From Mycobacteriales bacterium (GTDB lineage Bacteria; Actinomycetota; Actinomycetes; Mycobacteriales; SCTD01): a stretch of 58,289 bases of DNA. The stretch's first letter is position 1; every line of letters begins with the position of its first letter. A program made the translations under genes and the position numbers. The notes beneath the pieces are model-generated. The model saw nothing but the letters and a program-made list of their open reading frames with translations, had not been told where the DNA came from and did no database searches. Location: the NCBI GenBank assembly GCA_030447385.1, contig JAUJOY010000004.1:130265-188553 (forward strand). The letters run 5' to 3'. Below are positions 27,882 to 35,873 of the stretch, piece after piece.

Positions 27882-28643
27882 GTGACCGAGCGCACCGCAT
27901 GGGTCAGCCAAGTGCCGCTCCAGGACGTCCACCCCGACGTCGCAGCGCGAGCCGGCGACCTCGGGTACGCCGGCAGGTACGTCCCCACCGACGGCACCGA
28001 CCAGCCGATCGCCGGGGACTTCTACGACGTCCTCACCCTCGGGGAGGACCTGATCGCGCTGTGCGTCGGCGACGTCGCCGGCCACGGACCGAAGGTCCTC
28101 CCGCAGATGCAGACGCTCCGCGAGGCCGTCAGGGACACCGTGCTGCGCGAGACCGGGCCAGTCGCGGTCGTCGCCGCGCTCGACGCCTACTGGGAGAGCT
28201 TGGGCATCGAGACTCTCGCGACGCTGTGGTACGGCGAGTACCGACCGAGCACCGGCGAGCTCACCTACGTCAGCGCCGGGCACCCGCCGCCGGTCCTGAC
28301 CGTGCACGGCGACCCGACCCGTCTGCTCGCGCTGGCGTCCGCGCCGCCGCTGGGCGTGGGCCTGGCGCACAAGCACGCCGCGAACAACGCCGAGGTCCTG
28401 CCGGTCGGATCGGTGCTGGTCGCCTACAGCGACGGTCTGGTCGAGCGCCGCAGGATCGACATCGAGGAGCAGATTGCCGCGCTGCAGCAGGTCGTCACCG
28501 TGGCGTGCGACCCCGCTCGGTCCGGTAGTGCCCGCGAGATCGCCGCCGAGATCCTCAACTCGCTCGTGCCCGACCCCGACCGTGCCGAGGACGACGTGTG
28601 CGTGCTCGTCGTCGTCCGCCGCGAGCCAGCCGAGGCCGCCTGA
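27882..28643 (+). CDS. SpoIIE-type PP2C phosphatase
   Basis: The 253-aa protein starts at GTG 27882, with GAGAGGGA 6 nt upstream. It is a stand-alone PPM/SpoIIE phosphatase: metal Asp in IAGDFYDVL and CVGDVAGHGPKVLPQM, then LTYVSAGHPPPVL, VAYSDGLVERR and DRAEDDVCVLVVV. No sensor domain is fused. It likely dephosphorylates an anti-anti-sigma factor opposed by the divergent HATPase gene; a shared divergent control region lies at 27585-27881. Two hairpins follow the stop. Confidence 0.87.
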   Translation: MTERTAWVSQVPLQDVHPDVAARAGDLGYAGRYVPTDGTDQPIAGDFYDVLTLGEDLIALCVGDVAGHGPKVLPQMQTLREAVRDTVLRETGPVAVVAALDAYWESLGIETLATLWYGEYRPSTGELTYVSAGHPPPVLTVHGDPTRLLALASAPPLGVGLAHKHAANNAEVLPVGSVLVAYSDGLVERRRIDIEEQIAALQQVVTVACDPARSGSAREIAAEILNSLVPDPDRAEDDVCVLVVVRREPAEAA

Positions 28644-28659
28644 CTGCCGGCTGCCCCGC

Positions 28660-28712
28660 GGACCCCGGCTTTGCCGGAGGTCCGGAGGCGGGTGCAACTC
28701 GCCCGCACCCGC
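28660..28712 (+). terminator. Tandem hairpins after the SpoIIE-type gene
   Basis: The first hairpin pairs GGACCCCGGC (28660-28669) with GCCGGAGGTCC (28673-28683), with a TTT loop and one bulge. The second pairs GCGGGTGC (28688-28695) perfectly with GCACCCGC (28705-28712). Neither has a T-tract, which is common for actinobacterial terminators. The remaining DNA to 29136 holds no gene I can support. Confidence 0.55.
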
Positions 28713-29102
28713 TGGAGCGTCTGACCCTTCTCACCCCGCTGCTCCCGAACGCCCTCGCGGGGCACAAGCGACTCGAGTGCATGAGCTCGCGCAGACCCCT
28801 CGGCGAACAGAGGAGCACCCGGGCGTGTGCACGCAAGCGCTCAGCCAATCCACCCCGAGCAGGAGCGCCCGTTCCGTAAGGGGGCCCGGGTGAGCGCACC
28901 CGCCAGGGTGCGATCAGGAAGCCCCGGCTTCGCGCCGCCGCTGATGAAGCCGGGCACGCAGCGGCGTCCATAAGACCTGGTTGGCCAGAAACGCTCCCGA
29001 ACGCACTCATCTGCTGCGAGCCGCACGGGTGGCCGTGACGTCACACAAGCTGACCCTTGAGCGGCCGTCGCCGCAGTCCACCCCCTCCCCTCCCGGACAT
29101 CT

Positions 29103-29130
29103 GGCACGCATCGTGAACATGTGCCATGCT
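29103..29130 (+). promoter_or_regulatory. vapBC promoter/operator candidate
   Basis: CATGCT (29125-29130) ends 6 nt before the vapB ATG, as for a leaderless -10 box. An imperfect inverted repeat, GGCAC (29103-29107) with GTGCC (29121-29125), spans the -35 to -10 interval, which suits autorepression by an AbrB-type antitoxin. Inferred from position only. Confidence 0.4.
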
Positions 29131-29136
29131 CCGGCT

Positions 29137-29379
29137 ATGGATGCCACGCTTGTGCTCGGTCAGCAGGGCCGCCTGGTGATCCCGGCGGAGGTGCGCACTG
29201 CCCTAGGCCTGGCTCCTGGTGATCGTCTGCACCTGCACGTCTCCGGCCAGCGGCTTGTGCTGGAGCGACAGCAGGACGCCGCGGCGGAACTGCGCGGGCT
29301 TGCGGCGCGCGTCCCTCGCAGCCGCTCGCTCGTGGAGGAGCTTCTGGCCGAGCGGCGGATGGCTGCGGCCTCCGAATGA
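29137..29379 (+). CDS. vapB: AbrB/SpoVT-type antitoxin, VapB-like
   Basis: The 80-aa protein has an N-terminal swapped-hairpin AbrB DNA-binding domain ([30 protein letters not shown]) and a C-terminal toxin-binding tail ([18 protein letters not shown]). It overlaps the PIN toxin start by ATGA. It should neutralise VapC and repress the operon. The module may have helped retain the island after its mobility genes died. Confidence 0.85.
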   Translation: MDATLVLGQQGRLVIPAEVRTALGLAPGDRLHLHVSGQRLVLERQQDAAAELRGLAARVPRSRSLVEELLAERRMAAASE

Positions 29380-29756
29380 CGGTCTTGGACGCCTCGGCGG
29401 TCCTTGCCTTGGTGCACGACGAACCGGGTGCCGACGTCGTGTCCGACGAGCTCGCCTCGGCAGTCCTAGGAGCGGCGAATCTGGCGGAGGTGATCGGCAA
29501 GCTCGTCGATGCGGATGTCGACGTCAGCCGGGTCCGTGAGCTGCTCGCTGCTGCGGGAGTGAGGATCGAGCCGGTCTTCGAGGAGGACGCCGAGCTGGCT
29601 GGCTCGATGCGTGCCCTCCCCGGCGGGCGAGCCTTGTCGCTCGGAGACCGATGCTGCCTGGCCCTCGCGCTGCGCAGCACTCCGGCGGAGGTCCTGACCG
29701 CCGACCGCGCGTGGGCTGACCTTGACCTCCCGATCCACGTGCGCCTGCTCCGCTAG
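29376..29756 (+). CDS. vapC: PIN-domain ribonuclease toxin, VapC-like
   Basis: The 126-aa protein has the four PIN acidic positions: [10 protein letters not shown] (Asp), [11 protein letters not shown] (Glu), [13 protein letters not shown] (Asp) and [10 protein letters not shown] (Asp). VapC toxins cleave tRNA or rRNA. All catalytic residues are present, so it should be active. It is translationally coupled to the antitoxin, whose stop it overlaps. Confidence 0.88.
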   Translation: MTVLDASAVLALVHDEPGADVVSDELASAVLGAANLAEVIGKLVDADVDVSRVRELLAAAGVRIEPVFEEDAELAGSMRALPGGRALSLGDRCCLALALRSTPAEVLTADRAWADLDLPIHVRLLR

Positions 29757-30208
29757 CTGACCCGGGAAGGGGACGCGGGCGAGATCATTCCGTTGAGCTA
29801 GCGCGCACCGCGCGCACGTCGGGATGGCGGGCGACTGCGTTCTCGTGTTGTTGCGGGGGTGTCTCGTCGGTCTCGTCCGGAGGTTGCCCCACGGACGGCG
29901 AGGCCCTGCACGAGACGTCTTTGACGGCCAGTTCGATGCGGGCCGAAGTCTTGCCGACGTGGTGCGGGAAGAGCCGAGCAAGTTAATGGTCAGGTGACCG
30001 GACCGTCCGCTGCGCGTCCGGCCCGTTCCCCCCGCCCAGGGCCGCGCCGGTGGTCGCGGGCAAGGGTCCGGCCGGCCCGGGCGAGGCCGGCGGCACACCG
30101 GAAGGGGCCCGGGCGGAGAAACTTCAGCAGATCTTCTGTCACAGCACCCTGCCTGACCGCACCTTCTGTAGGTAGGGACTACCCCGTCCCGCGGGGGAGG
30201 AGCGCGGT
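29757..30208. other. Gene-free stretch before the mobilization genes
   Basis: About 450 nt with no supported coding frame. It contains a GCGCGCAC repeat pair near 29800 and a small inverted repeat GGTAG/CTACC (30172-30184) just before the mobilization gene's ribosome-binding site. In mobilizable elements this is where oriT usually lies, but I see no recognisable oriT sequence. Confidence 0.3.
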
Positions 30209-30674
30209 ATGGATGATCACGACGGGCTGGCGGAGCTGCCGGTGCAGCTGCCGGTTGAAGGTGCGCTGTCCGCGTGGGACGCGCGGGGGCGCCTTCGTCC
30301 GGGACCGGGCGCACCGCTTTCCTGGTCGCCGCAACGCACTGAAGGTGCTCTATGACGATGTGGAGGTCGCCTCGGTGCGGGCAGCGGCGCAGCTGGCCGG
30401 GCTGACCCCGACTGGCTTCGTCGCAGCCGCCGGCTTGGCGCTGTCCGGATCCGGGGTCGCCCCGGCGACGTCGGCGGACAGGGCGCTGCTGGCCGAGCTG
30501 CTGCAGGGCCGCACGGCGCTGGGCCGGTACGGGGTGAACCTGAACCAGGCGGTCGCGGCGCTCAACAGCGGCGCCGGCGCGCCGGTGTGGCTGCTGCAGG
30601 CCGTCAATGGTTGTGCGCGGGCCAGTGAGCGGATGGACCGGGCCACCGTCGTGCTGTCCCGCCGCCTCGGCTGA
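30209..30674 (+). pseudogene. Mobilization accessory (MobC-like) gene, frameshifted
   Basis: GGAGGAG at about 30196-30202 precedes ATG 30209, which opens MDDHDGLAELPVQLPVEGAL. That frame stops at 30354. The conserved part of the family continues in another frame: FVRDRAHRFPGRRNALKVLY, then VRAAAQLAGLTPTGFVAAAG and LGRYGVNLNQAVAALNSG (the typical relaxosome-accessory LNQ motif). The join falls around 30285-30310, in a G-rich run (GCGCGGGGGCGCC), and would need about one extra base removed. The gene is immediately upstream of the relaxase. Confidence 0.7.
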
Positions 30675-30703
30675 GCACAGGCGGAACGCCCAGCGGCACT
30701 CAG

Positions 30704-32225
30704 ATGATCGGGAAGGTGTGCCGGCGAGGGACCGACACCCGCCGGTTGTTGGGCTACCTGTTCACCGAGGGCCTGGCTGGTGAGCACGGCCTGGACTCCG
30801 AGCACCGCGACGCCCGGGTCATCGCCGGCTACCAGACACCCAGCGGGCTCGAGCCCGAGCCTGCGCTGAACGGGCGGGCCGACGTCTCTCGGCTGGCTGC
30901 GCTGCTGGACGCGCCGGTGCGGGCCGGCGGGGTCGGTAAGGACGCCAAGGCGACCTATCACCTGGCGATCAGCGCGGCCCCGACCGACCGGCTGCTGTCC
31001 GACGCCCAGTGGGCCGACATCGCCGCGCACTACCTCGACCGGCTCGGACTGGCCACGCACGGTGACAGCGGCGCGGTGCGCTGGGTCGCGGTGCGGCACG
31101 CCGACAACCACGTGCACGTCGTGGCCACCCTGGTCCGACAGGACGGCCGGCGGTGTTCCCGCACCACGACTTCTACCGGGCCCGTGAGGCGAGCCTGGCG
31201 ATCGAGAAGCAGTACGGGCTGACCCCGACCAGCCCGGTGGACCGCACGGCTCTCCCGGAGATCACGCGCGGCGAGCGACGCAAGCACCAGGCGGCGGTGC
31301 GAGCCCGGGCGAAGGCGGGACTGCCACCGTCGACCGGACCGGACCGGACCGGGACGTGCTGCGGCCCGCGTGCGCTCGGCGCTGGCCGGTTCCCAGGGCT
31401 GGGAGGAGTTCGCCGACCGGCTCCGACGCTCCGGGGTGGTGGTCCGTGAGCGCTACAGCACCCGCAACCCGGGTGAGATCACCGGCTACGCCGTGGCGCT
31501 CCTGCCGCACGGGACCACCGGTGAGGCCAGTGTCTGGTTCGGCGGTGGGAAGCTCGCCCCCGACCTGAGCCTGCCCCAGCTCCAGGCGCGCTGGCACGAC
31601 GACAGCCCGGCCGGCAGGGCGTCGGACGCCGAACGGGCCACCGGCCTGCTCGTAGGCCGGGCAGCAGCACCGGCGGCCGGTGGACAGACGGGAACCTGAC
31701 CCAGTTGGAACGACGGCGGCTGTGGCTGTCCGCCCAGCAGGCGGCGCGGGAGGCCACCGAGCAGATCCGGGCCGGCAGCAGCCCATCTGCCAGCCAGGCC
31801 CAGCAACCAGCGCGCAAGCGGCGGCCACGGCGGCCAGCGAGATGCTGCACGCCGTCAGCTTCCTGGTCGAGCGAAAGCACCACGGGCCGCTGCGCGCCGC
31901 CGGTGACTGCTACGACCGAGCCGCCCGGGACCTGCACCGCCAGATCGCGCCTCCGACCGCCCTCAGCCGAACGACCCGCCACGCAGCTGGCGCCCTGCTC
32001 AACGCCCGGATCGTCAAGCGAGCCGACACCCGACAGCTGCTCGCGCTGATCTCAGAACTGACGGCGCTCTGCCAGACGGTGGCGGTCCTACGCCAGACGC
32101 AGGGACGGGCCGCGCAGGCGCGGGCTGCGCGGCAGGCGGCCGAGCATCTCACCGCCGAACACGGCCGCCGCATGACCGCAGACATCCGCTGCCGTCCCAG
32201 TGGCCGCCTCGACGAGGGCGACCTG
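30704..32225 (+). pseudogene. Relaxase (MobA-type) gene with at least four frameshifts
   Basis: The N-terminal relaxase domain is clear: MIGKVCRRGTDTRRLLGYLF, TYHLAISAAPTDRLLSDAQW and the metal-binding HADNHVHVVATL. A lost G near 31152 shifts the frame; the next piece starts VFPHHDFYRAREASLAIEKQ. A GGACC tandem copy near 31335-31352 and a lost G near 31364 shift it again; the third piece is RVRSALAGSQGWEEFADRLR. After a stop at 31699 the helical C-terminus continues in two further frames (LWLSAQQAAREATEQIRAG; SEMLHAVSFLVERKHHGPLR). The gene is dead. The end coordinate is approximate. Confidence 0.8.
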
Positions 32226-32289
32226 GTCGCCAAGCGTCGGGGTACCGCCGCCGCCGTTCGTCCCGACCAGCGCCCAGACGCGGCGGCCC

Positions 32290-32676
32290 TCAACCGCCCG
32301 GTGACTCCAGGGGTGGTGCGGGCGGCGCCGGTGCCCGCAGCTCGGCCAGCACCAGGCCGAGTCGCCCGCAGAGCTCGTTCAGAGCCACCTTCTGCGCCCA
32401 CGGCGCGTCGACGGCTTGCTCGCTGCGGCGCCACCAGATCGCCTCGAGCAGCTGCCCGAGGTCGCAGCCCACCCCCGCCTCGGGCTCGGTCGGGAACAGG
32501 TACGGCCCCATCAACGGCGCCCACGCCATCAACGCATCGAGCAGAAGCAGCTGCACCGAGACCGGCAGGTCTGGCTCCAGGGCCAGCCAGGACAGCACGG
32601 CATGATCCTGGCGCGGCGTCGCCAGCGAATCGGACGGCCACTCATCACCGGGCGGCGGGACAGTCGGGTCCTTCAC
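32290..32676 (-). CDS. Hypothetical protein carried by the element
   Basis: The 128-aa protein starts at GTG 32676 with AGGAG 6 nt upstream. It is a soluble helical protein: DHAVLSWLALEPDLPVSVQL, MAWAPLMGPYLFPTEPEA, LGQLLEAIWWRRSEQAV and ELCGRLGLVLAELRAP. It shows no DNA-binding motif, membrane segment or signal peptide. It lies antisense to the end of the relaxase region. I do not recognise the family; position suggests an accessory protein of the mobile element. Confidence 0.6.
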   Translation of the reverse strand: MKDPTVPPPGDEWPSDSLATPRQDHAVLSWLALEPDLPVSVQLLLLDALMAWAPLMGPYLFPTEPEAGVGCDLGQLLEAIWWRRSEQAVDAPWAQKVALNELCGRLGLVLAELRAPAPPAPPLESPGG

Positions 32677-33127
32677 GGAGAGCTCCTTCCACGGGACACT
32701 CAGCCTCGCCCTCCGAGAACCCCGGCAAGACCCGCGAACCCGGAACTGTGGACGGCGCCGCCCCACGAGGTGGGGATCCGGGTCTTGCCAGACCGTGCTC
32801 AGTACGCCCGAGTGGGGACAGCACCCTTGCCCGGGCCGAGAAAAGTCTTGCCCGATGGAGCGCGCGGCCCATCTGCCGGCGGCCCTGTGCGCCCAGAAGC
32901 CGATCCTTCAACGGGCCGTACGAGCCGGGGACCGCACTGGCGCTGCCATGCCCACGATGCCGCCGAGATCTCTCGCTGGCGGACTTGTCACCGCTGGCAG
33001 CGCGACACAACGACGACGACAAGCGGGTCGTCCGCTCAGCACCCCGAACCACGGCCTGGACGGGCGCCAGAAGGGTTGCGGGTGAGCAGGCAAATTGCGA
33101 TACCCCGGTACGGTAACCGTCTCATTC
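32677..33127. other. Region without a supported gene at the right end of the element
   Basis: One plus-strand frame, continuous with the relaxase remnant, contains a zinc-ribbon-like half (LPCPRCRRDLSLADLSPL, about 32940-33010), but it has no start or ribosome-binding site. The rest shows nothing recognisable. It may be a fragment of a lost gene. Confidence 0.3.
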
Positions 33128-33145
33128 AGTCCGCAAAAGTCCGCA
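33128..33145 (+). repeat. Right arm-type repeats (AGTCCGCA pair)
   Basis: Two copies of AGTCCGCA (33128-33135 and 33138-33145), 10 bp apart, lie about 40 bp inside the putative attR. They mirror the pair inside attL at 19288-19306 in sequence and spacing. Candidate integrase arm sites. Confidence 0.5.
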
Positions 33146-33186
33146 GCAGCCACAGCACAGCACCGCACCAGACAATCTCCACATCC

Positions 33187-33206
33187 CTAAACGCGCAGGT
33201 CAGAGG
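33187..33206. repeat. Putative attR core
   Basis: CTAAACGCGCAGGTCAGAGG is the distal partner of the attL candidate at 19252-19271 (18/20 identity, same orientation). It sets the right boundary of a 13.9-kb element; sequence beyond it has a different gene content. Confidence 0.7.
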
Positions 33207-33471
33207 GGGTGCCGCTGTTCTGCCCCGCTGGCTGAGCCACGCTTTGCGACGTTACGCTTCAACGTCTGAGGTGGTCGCAACCGCAGGTGGTGGGGCTTGA
33301 CGACCAGCTCATTCATCTATCAGTACCTACGGGGCGCTGCCGGCGGTGGGACGTCGCTGGCCGAGTGGTACGGCGCCTGAGGCGTCGGTCCTGCCGGGTT
33401 CGGACCGCCGGCCATGCTCGCGCTGACCGCCGACGACGTCCAGGGCTGCGCGGTCGGCCCTTGGGGCGGAG

Positions 33472-33678
33472 GTGCCGTGGCTGTCGGGCTGCGGCCAGCG
33501 CACCGAGCGCCTCGAAGACATCGTCAACAAGCACCCGTCCTTCGACTCCCGCAACTACGGGTTCCCCAGGCTCGGCATGCTCGTCCGCAGCCTGGACTTC
33601 GTGGACGTGAAGAGCGTTGCCGGCTCCGAAGGGACCGCGCAGCCGTGGGTCTGCCTTCGCCCACCATCAGGTACGTGA
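33472..33678 (+). pseudogene. C-terminal fragment of a LOTUS/OST-HTH-like protein
   Basis: The reading TERLEDIVNKHPSFDSRNYG followed by FPRLGMLVRSLDFVDVKSV resembles an OST-HTH/LOTUS domain, often found at the end of NYN-domain RNase proteins. No upstream NYN domain is present in any frame between 33207 and 33471, and there is no usable start with a ribosome-binding site. I read it as the 3' remnant of a gene lost at the island boundary. Confidence 0.45.
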
Positions 33679-33710
33679 TCCCCCGTCACCGGACGAGAGG
33701 CAGGACCGCC

Positions 33711-34561
33711 TCAGGCCTGCCGGTTCAGGGCACCACGTCCGGGACGATGTGCTGGCTCTCCTTCGCCGGGCGTACGTAGTCGTCGCAGATCGGTGGCGCG
33801 CGGCGGCAGCTCGGGCGCCTCGGGGGTGAGGTCCGCGTAGGGCACCTGGCTGAGCAGGTGGGTCATCACGTTGAGCCGCGCCCGCTTCTTCACCTCGGCC
33901 TCGACGACCCACCACGGCGCCTCGGGGATGTCGGTAACGGCGAACATCGCGTCCTTGGCCCGGGAGAAGTCGACCCATCGGTTGCGCGCCTCGAGGTCCA
34001 TCGGGCTGAGCTTCCAGCGCTTGGTCGGGTCCTTGACGCGCGCCTGGAACCGCTTCTCCTGCTCCCCGTCGCTGACCGAGAACCAGTACTTGATGAGCGT
34101 GATCCCGCTGCGCACCAGCATCCGCTCGAACTCAGGGCACGCGCGCAGGAACTCCTGGTACTCCTGCTCGGTGGCGAAGCCCATCACGCGCTCGACGCCG
34201 GCGCGGTTGTACCAGGACCGGTCGAACAGCACCATCTCCCCGGCTGCCGGCAGATGGGCGACGTAGCGCTGGAAGTACCACTGGCTCTTCTCCCGCTCGG
34301 TGGGCGCGGCGAGCGCCACCACCCGCGCGGCGCGGGGTTGAGGCTCTCGGTGATGCGCTGGATCGCCCCACCCTTGCCGGCGGCGTCACGACCCTCGAAC
34401 AGCACCACGACGCGCAGACCTTCGGCCCGGATGTACTCCTGCTGCTTGACGAGCTCCACCTGCAGTCGCGCGAGCTCCTTCTCGTAGTACTTCTTGTCCA
34501 CCTTCGCCGTCGAGTGCGGGGTCTCCTCGACCGAGGGCGTAGGTCCCGCCTGTGTCGTCAT
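33711..34561 (-). pseudogene. ppk2: Polyphosphate kinase 2 (PPK2) gene with a single-base frameshift
   Basis: The start is ATG 34561 ([10 protein letters not shown]). The first frame has [20 protein letters not shown] and the Walker [16 protein letters not shown] up to ITESLNP. The second, from about 34336 on, has [37 protein letters not shown] (lid) and IKYWFSVSDGEQEKRF. Adding one C to the CCCC run (34334-34337 as GGGG on the plus strand) restores a continuous protein of about 283 aa with SLNPRAARVV at the join. PPK2 makes nucleotide triphosphate from polyphosphate. This could be a real mutation or a homopolymer assembly error. Confidence 0.85.
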
Positions 34562-34633
34562 GGGCCTCAACCTGGCCGCTCCCCGCCGACTCCAAACAAG
34601 CTTCGCCCCCGCACTGGGGGGAACAGCGTGTGC

Positions 34634-34831
34634 ATGGGCATCTTCGGCAAGGACAAGGACGACGACCCGAGCACCGGTTCGGGTCGAGGCGGGACCCTCG
34701 GGACCCCCACCCACGACAAGGTCGAGGACGTCCCGGACAGCGGCGCGGACTCCATGGTTGTCAGCGGCGGTGGGGTCGCGACCCCGTCGGACGACGACGC
34801 CACGGCCGCCGGAGAGCGCGGCCTCGGCTGA
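34634..34831 (+). CDS. Small acidic Gly/Asp-rich protein
   Basis: The 65-aa protein begins [20 protein letters not shown] and continues [20 protein letters not shown], a disordered, acidic cytosolic product. In-frame GTG 34628, two codons earlier, follows a GGGGGGA run and is an alternative start. Its stop overlaps the next start by one base. Unknown function; divergent from the PPK2 gene. Confidence 0.55.
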   Translation: MGIFGKDKDDDPSTGSGRGGTLGTPTHDKVEDVPDSGADSMVVSGGGVATPSDDDATAAGERGLG

Positions 34832-35013
34832 TGTCGGAACGCGTCGGCCCGCGCCCGGGGAAGGGGTCCCCGGAGCCGGCCGGCGAGGTGCCTCGCGGCG
34901 ACGACGACCCCACACCTGCCGCTGCGCAGCGGGACGACGAGTGGGCAGCGGCGGACGCGCTGCTGCTCGGCCAGCCCACCGTGCTGGGGGAGCCCGGCGC
35001 CGAGCGCCGATAG
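34831..35013 (+). CDS. Small hydrophilic protein
   Basis: The 60-aa product ([20 protein letters not shown] ... [17 protein letters not shown]) starts within the stop of the previous gene (TGATG), so translation is coupled. It is proline- and acidic-rich with no recognised domain. It shares no clear sequence with its neighbour. Support rests on codon use and coupling only. Confidence 0.45.
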   Translation: MSERVGPRPGKGSPEPAGEVPRGDDDPTPAAAQRDDEWAAADALLLGQPTVLGEPGAERR

Positions 35014-35147
35014 GCAGTAGAGCCCGCACCCGTTGGTCCCCGCGGCCCGGGAGCCCGCCTGGACAGCCGACCGCCCGCGCCGTGGAATCTCGCGGGCCTC
35101 GGCTGCCTTGACGTGGGGGGCGCCCACCGCGGGACGAAGGGGTCGGC

Positions 35148-35783
35148 ATGAGCCGGAGCTACGGCGAGATCGCCTTCACGCCGGCGGTGAGCGAGGTCCA
35201 GGCCTACTACGGCAGCCAGGAGTTCTTCCTCCGCCAGCGGTCGCGCCGTGCGGGCTCCGACACCCCCGACCCGCTGACCGACCGGGAGCGGGAGTTCCTG
35301 TCCGAGCGGGACGGCTTCTACCTCGCGACGCTAAGTGAGAGCGGCTGGCCGTACGTGCAGTTCCGCGGCGGTCCGGAGGGTTTCCTGCACGTCGTGGACG
35401 ACCACACGCTCGGGTGGGCGGACTTCCGCGGCAACCAGCAGTACGTCTCGACCGGCAACCTCGCGGGCAACGACCGGGTGTCGCTGATCGCGGTGGACTA
35501 CGCCCGCCGCCGCCGGTTGAAGCTGTTCGGGCGGGCGCGGGTCACGACGCTGGAGCAGGACGCCGCGCTGGCGCGCTCGCTCGCCGAGCCGGAGTACGAC
35601 GCGGTCGTCGAGCGCGCGGTGCTCGTACGCGTCGAGGCCTTCGACTGGAACTGCCCGCAGCACATCACCCCTCGCTTCTCCGCCGGGGAGATCGCACCGG
35701 TCGTGACGAAGCTGCAGGACACCATTGCTGCGCTGCAGGAGGAGAACACCCGGCTGCGCAAGCAGCTTCACAGTCCGCACTGA
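35148..35783 (+). CDS. Pyridoxamine-5'-phosphate-oxidase-family FMN-binding protein
   Basis: The 211-aa protein matches the split-barrel PNPOx-like group typified by [40 protein letters not shown] and [19 protein letters not shown]. It ends in a short coiled coil ([15 protein letters not shown]). These proteins bind FMN or F420, and many have unknown substrates; this one lacks features that would define PNP oxidation. The ATG at 35148 is the first start of the family's usual N-terminus ([11 protein letters not shown]). It is convergent with the NlpC/P60 gene across a terminator. Confidence 0.85.
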   Translation: MSRSYGEIAFTPAVSEVQAYYGSQEFFLRQRSRRAGSDTPDPLTDREREFLSERDGFYLATLSESGWPYVQFRGGPEGFLHVVDDHTLGWADFRGNQQYVSTGNLAGNDRVSLIAVDYARRRRLKLFGRARVTTLEQDAALARSLAEPEYDAVVERAVLVRVEAFDWNCPQHITPRFSAGEIAPVVTKLQDTIAALQEENTRLRKQLHSPH

Positions 35784-35799
35784 GCCCGCACGACGCGGA

Positions 35800-35849
35800 A
35801 CGGCCCCCTGCCGGAACCGGCTGCTGCCCGGAGCCGGCTCAGGGGCCGT
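35800..35849. terminator. Bidirectional hairpin between convergent genes
   Basis: ACGGCCCCCTG (35800-35810) pairs with CAGGGGCCGT (35840-35849) with one bulged base, and an inner CCGG/AGCCGG arm extends it. It sits between the stops of the PNPOx-like (+) and NlpC/P60 (-) genes. No T-tract. Confidence 0.65.
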
Positions 35850-35873
35850 CCTGCGCGACGCGGGTGCGCAGGC

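Noticed and set aside
30285-30310. Programmed ribosomal frameshift in the MobC-like gene
   Set aside because: No slippery heptamer with a downstream pseudoknot is evident. The neighbouring integrase and relaxase also carry lesions, so decay is the simpler explanation.
32910-33020. Zinc-ribbon-like CPRC half-motif suggesting a small gene near attR
   Set aside because: Only one CxxC is present, with no start codon plus ribosome-binding site in frame. It reads on from the dead relaxase frame.
33255-33269. CGCTTCAACGT taken as the true att core shared with the ychF end
   Set aside because: Only 11 nt match, spacing to the arm-like repeats is inconsistent and the 20-nt repeat next to the integrase is the better core. 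Kept only as a low-weight observation.
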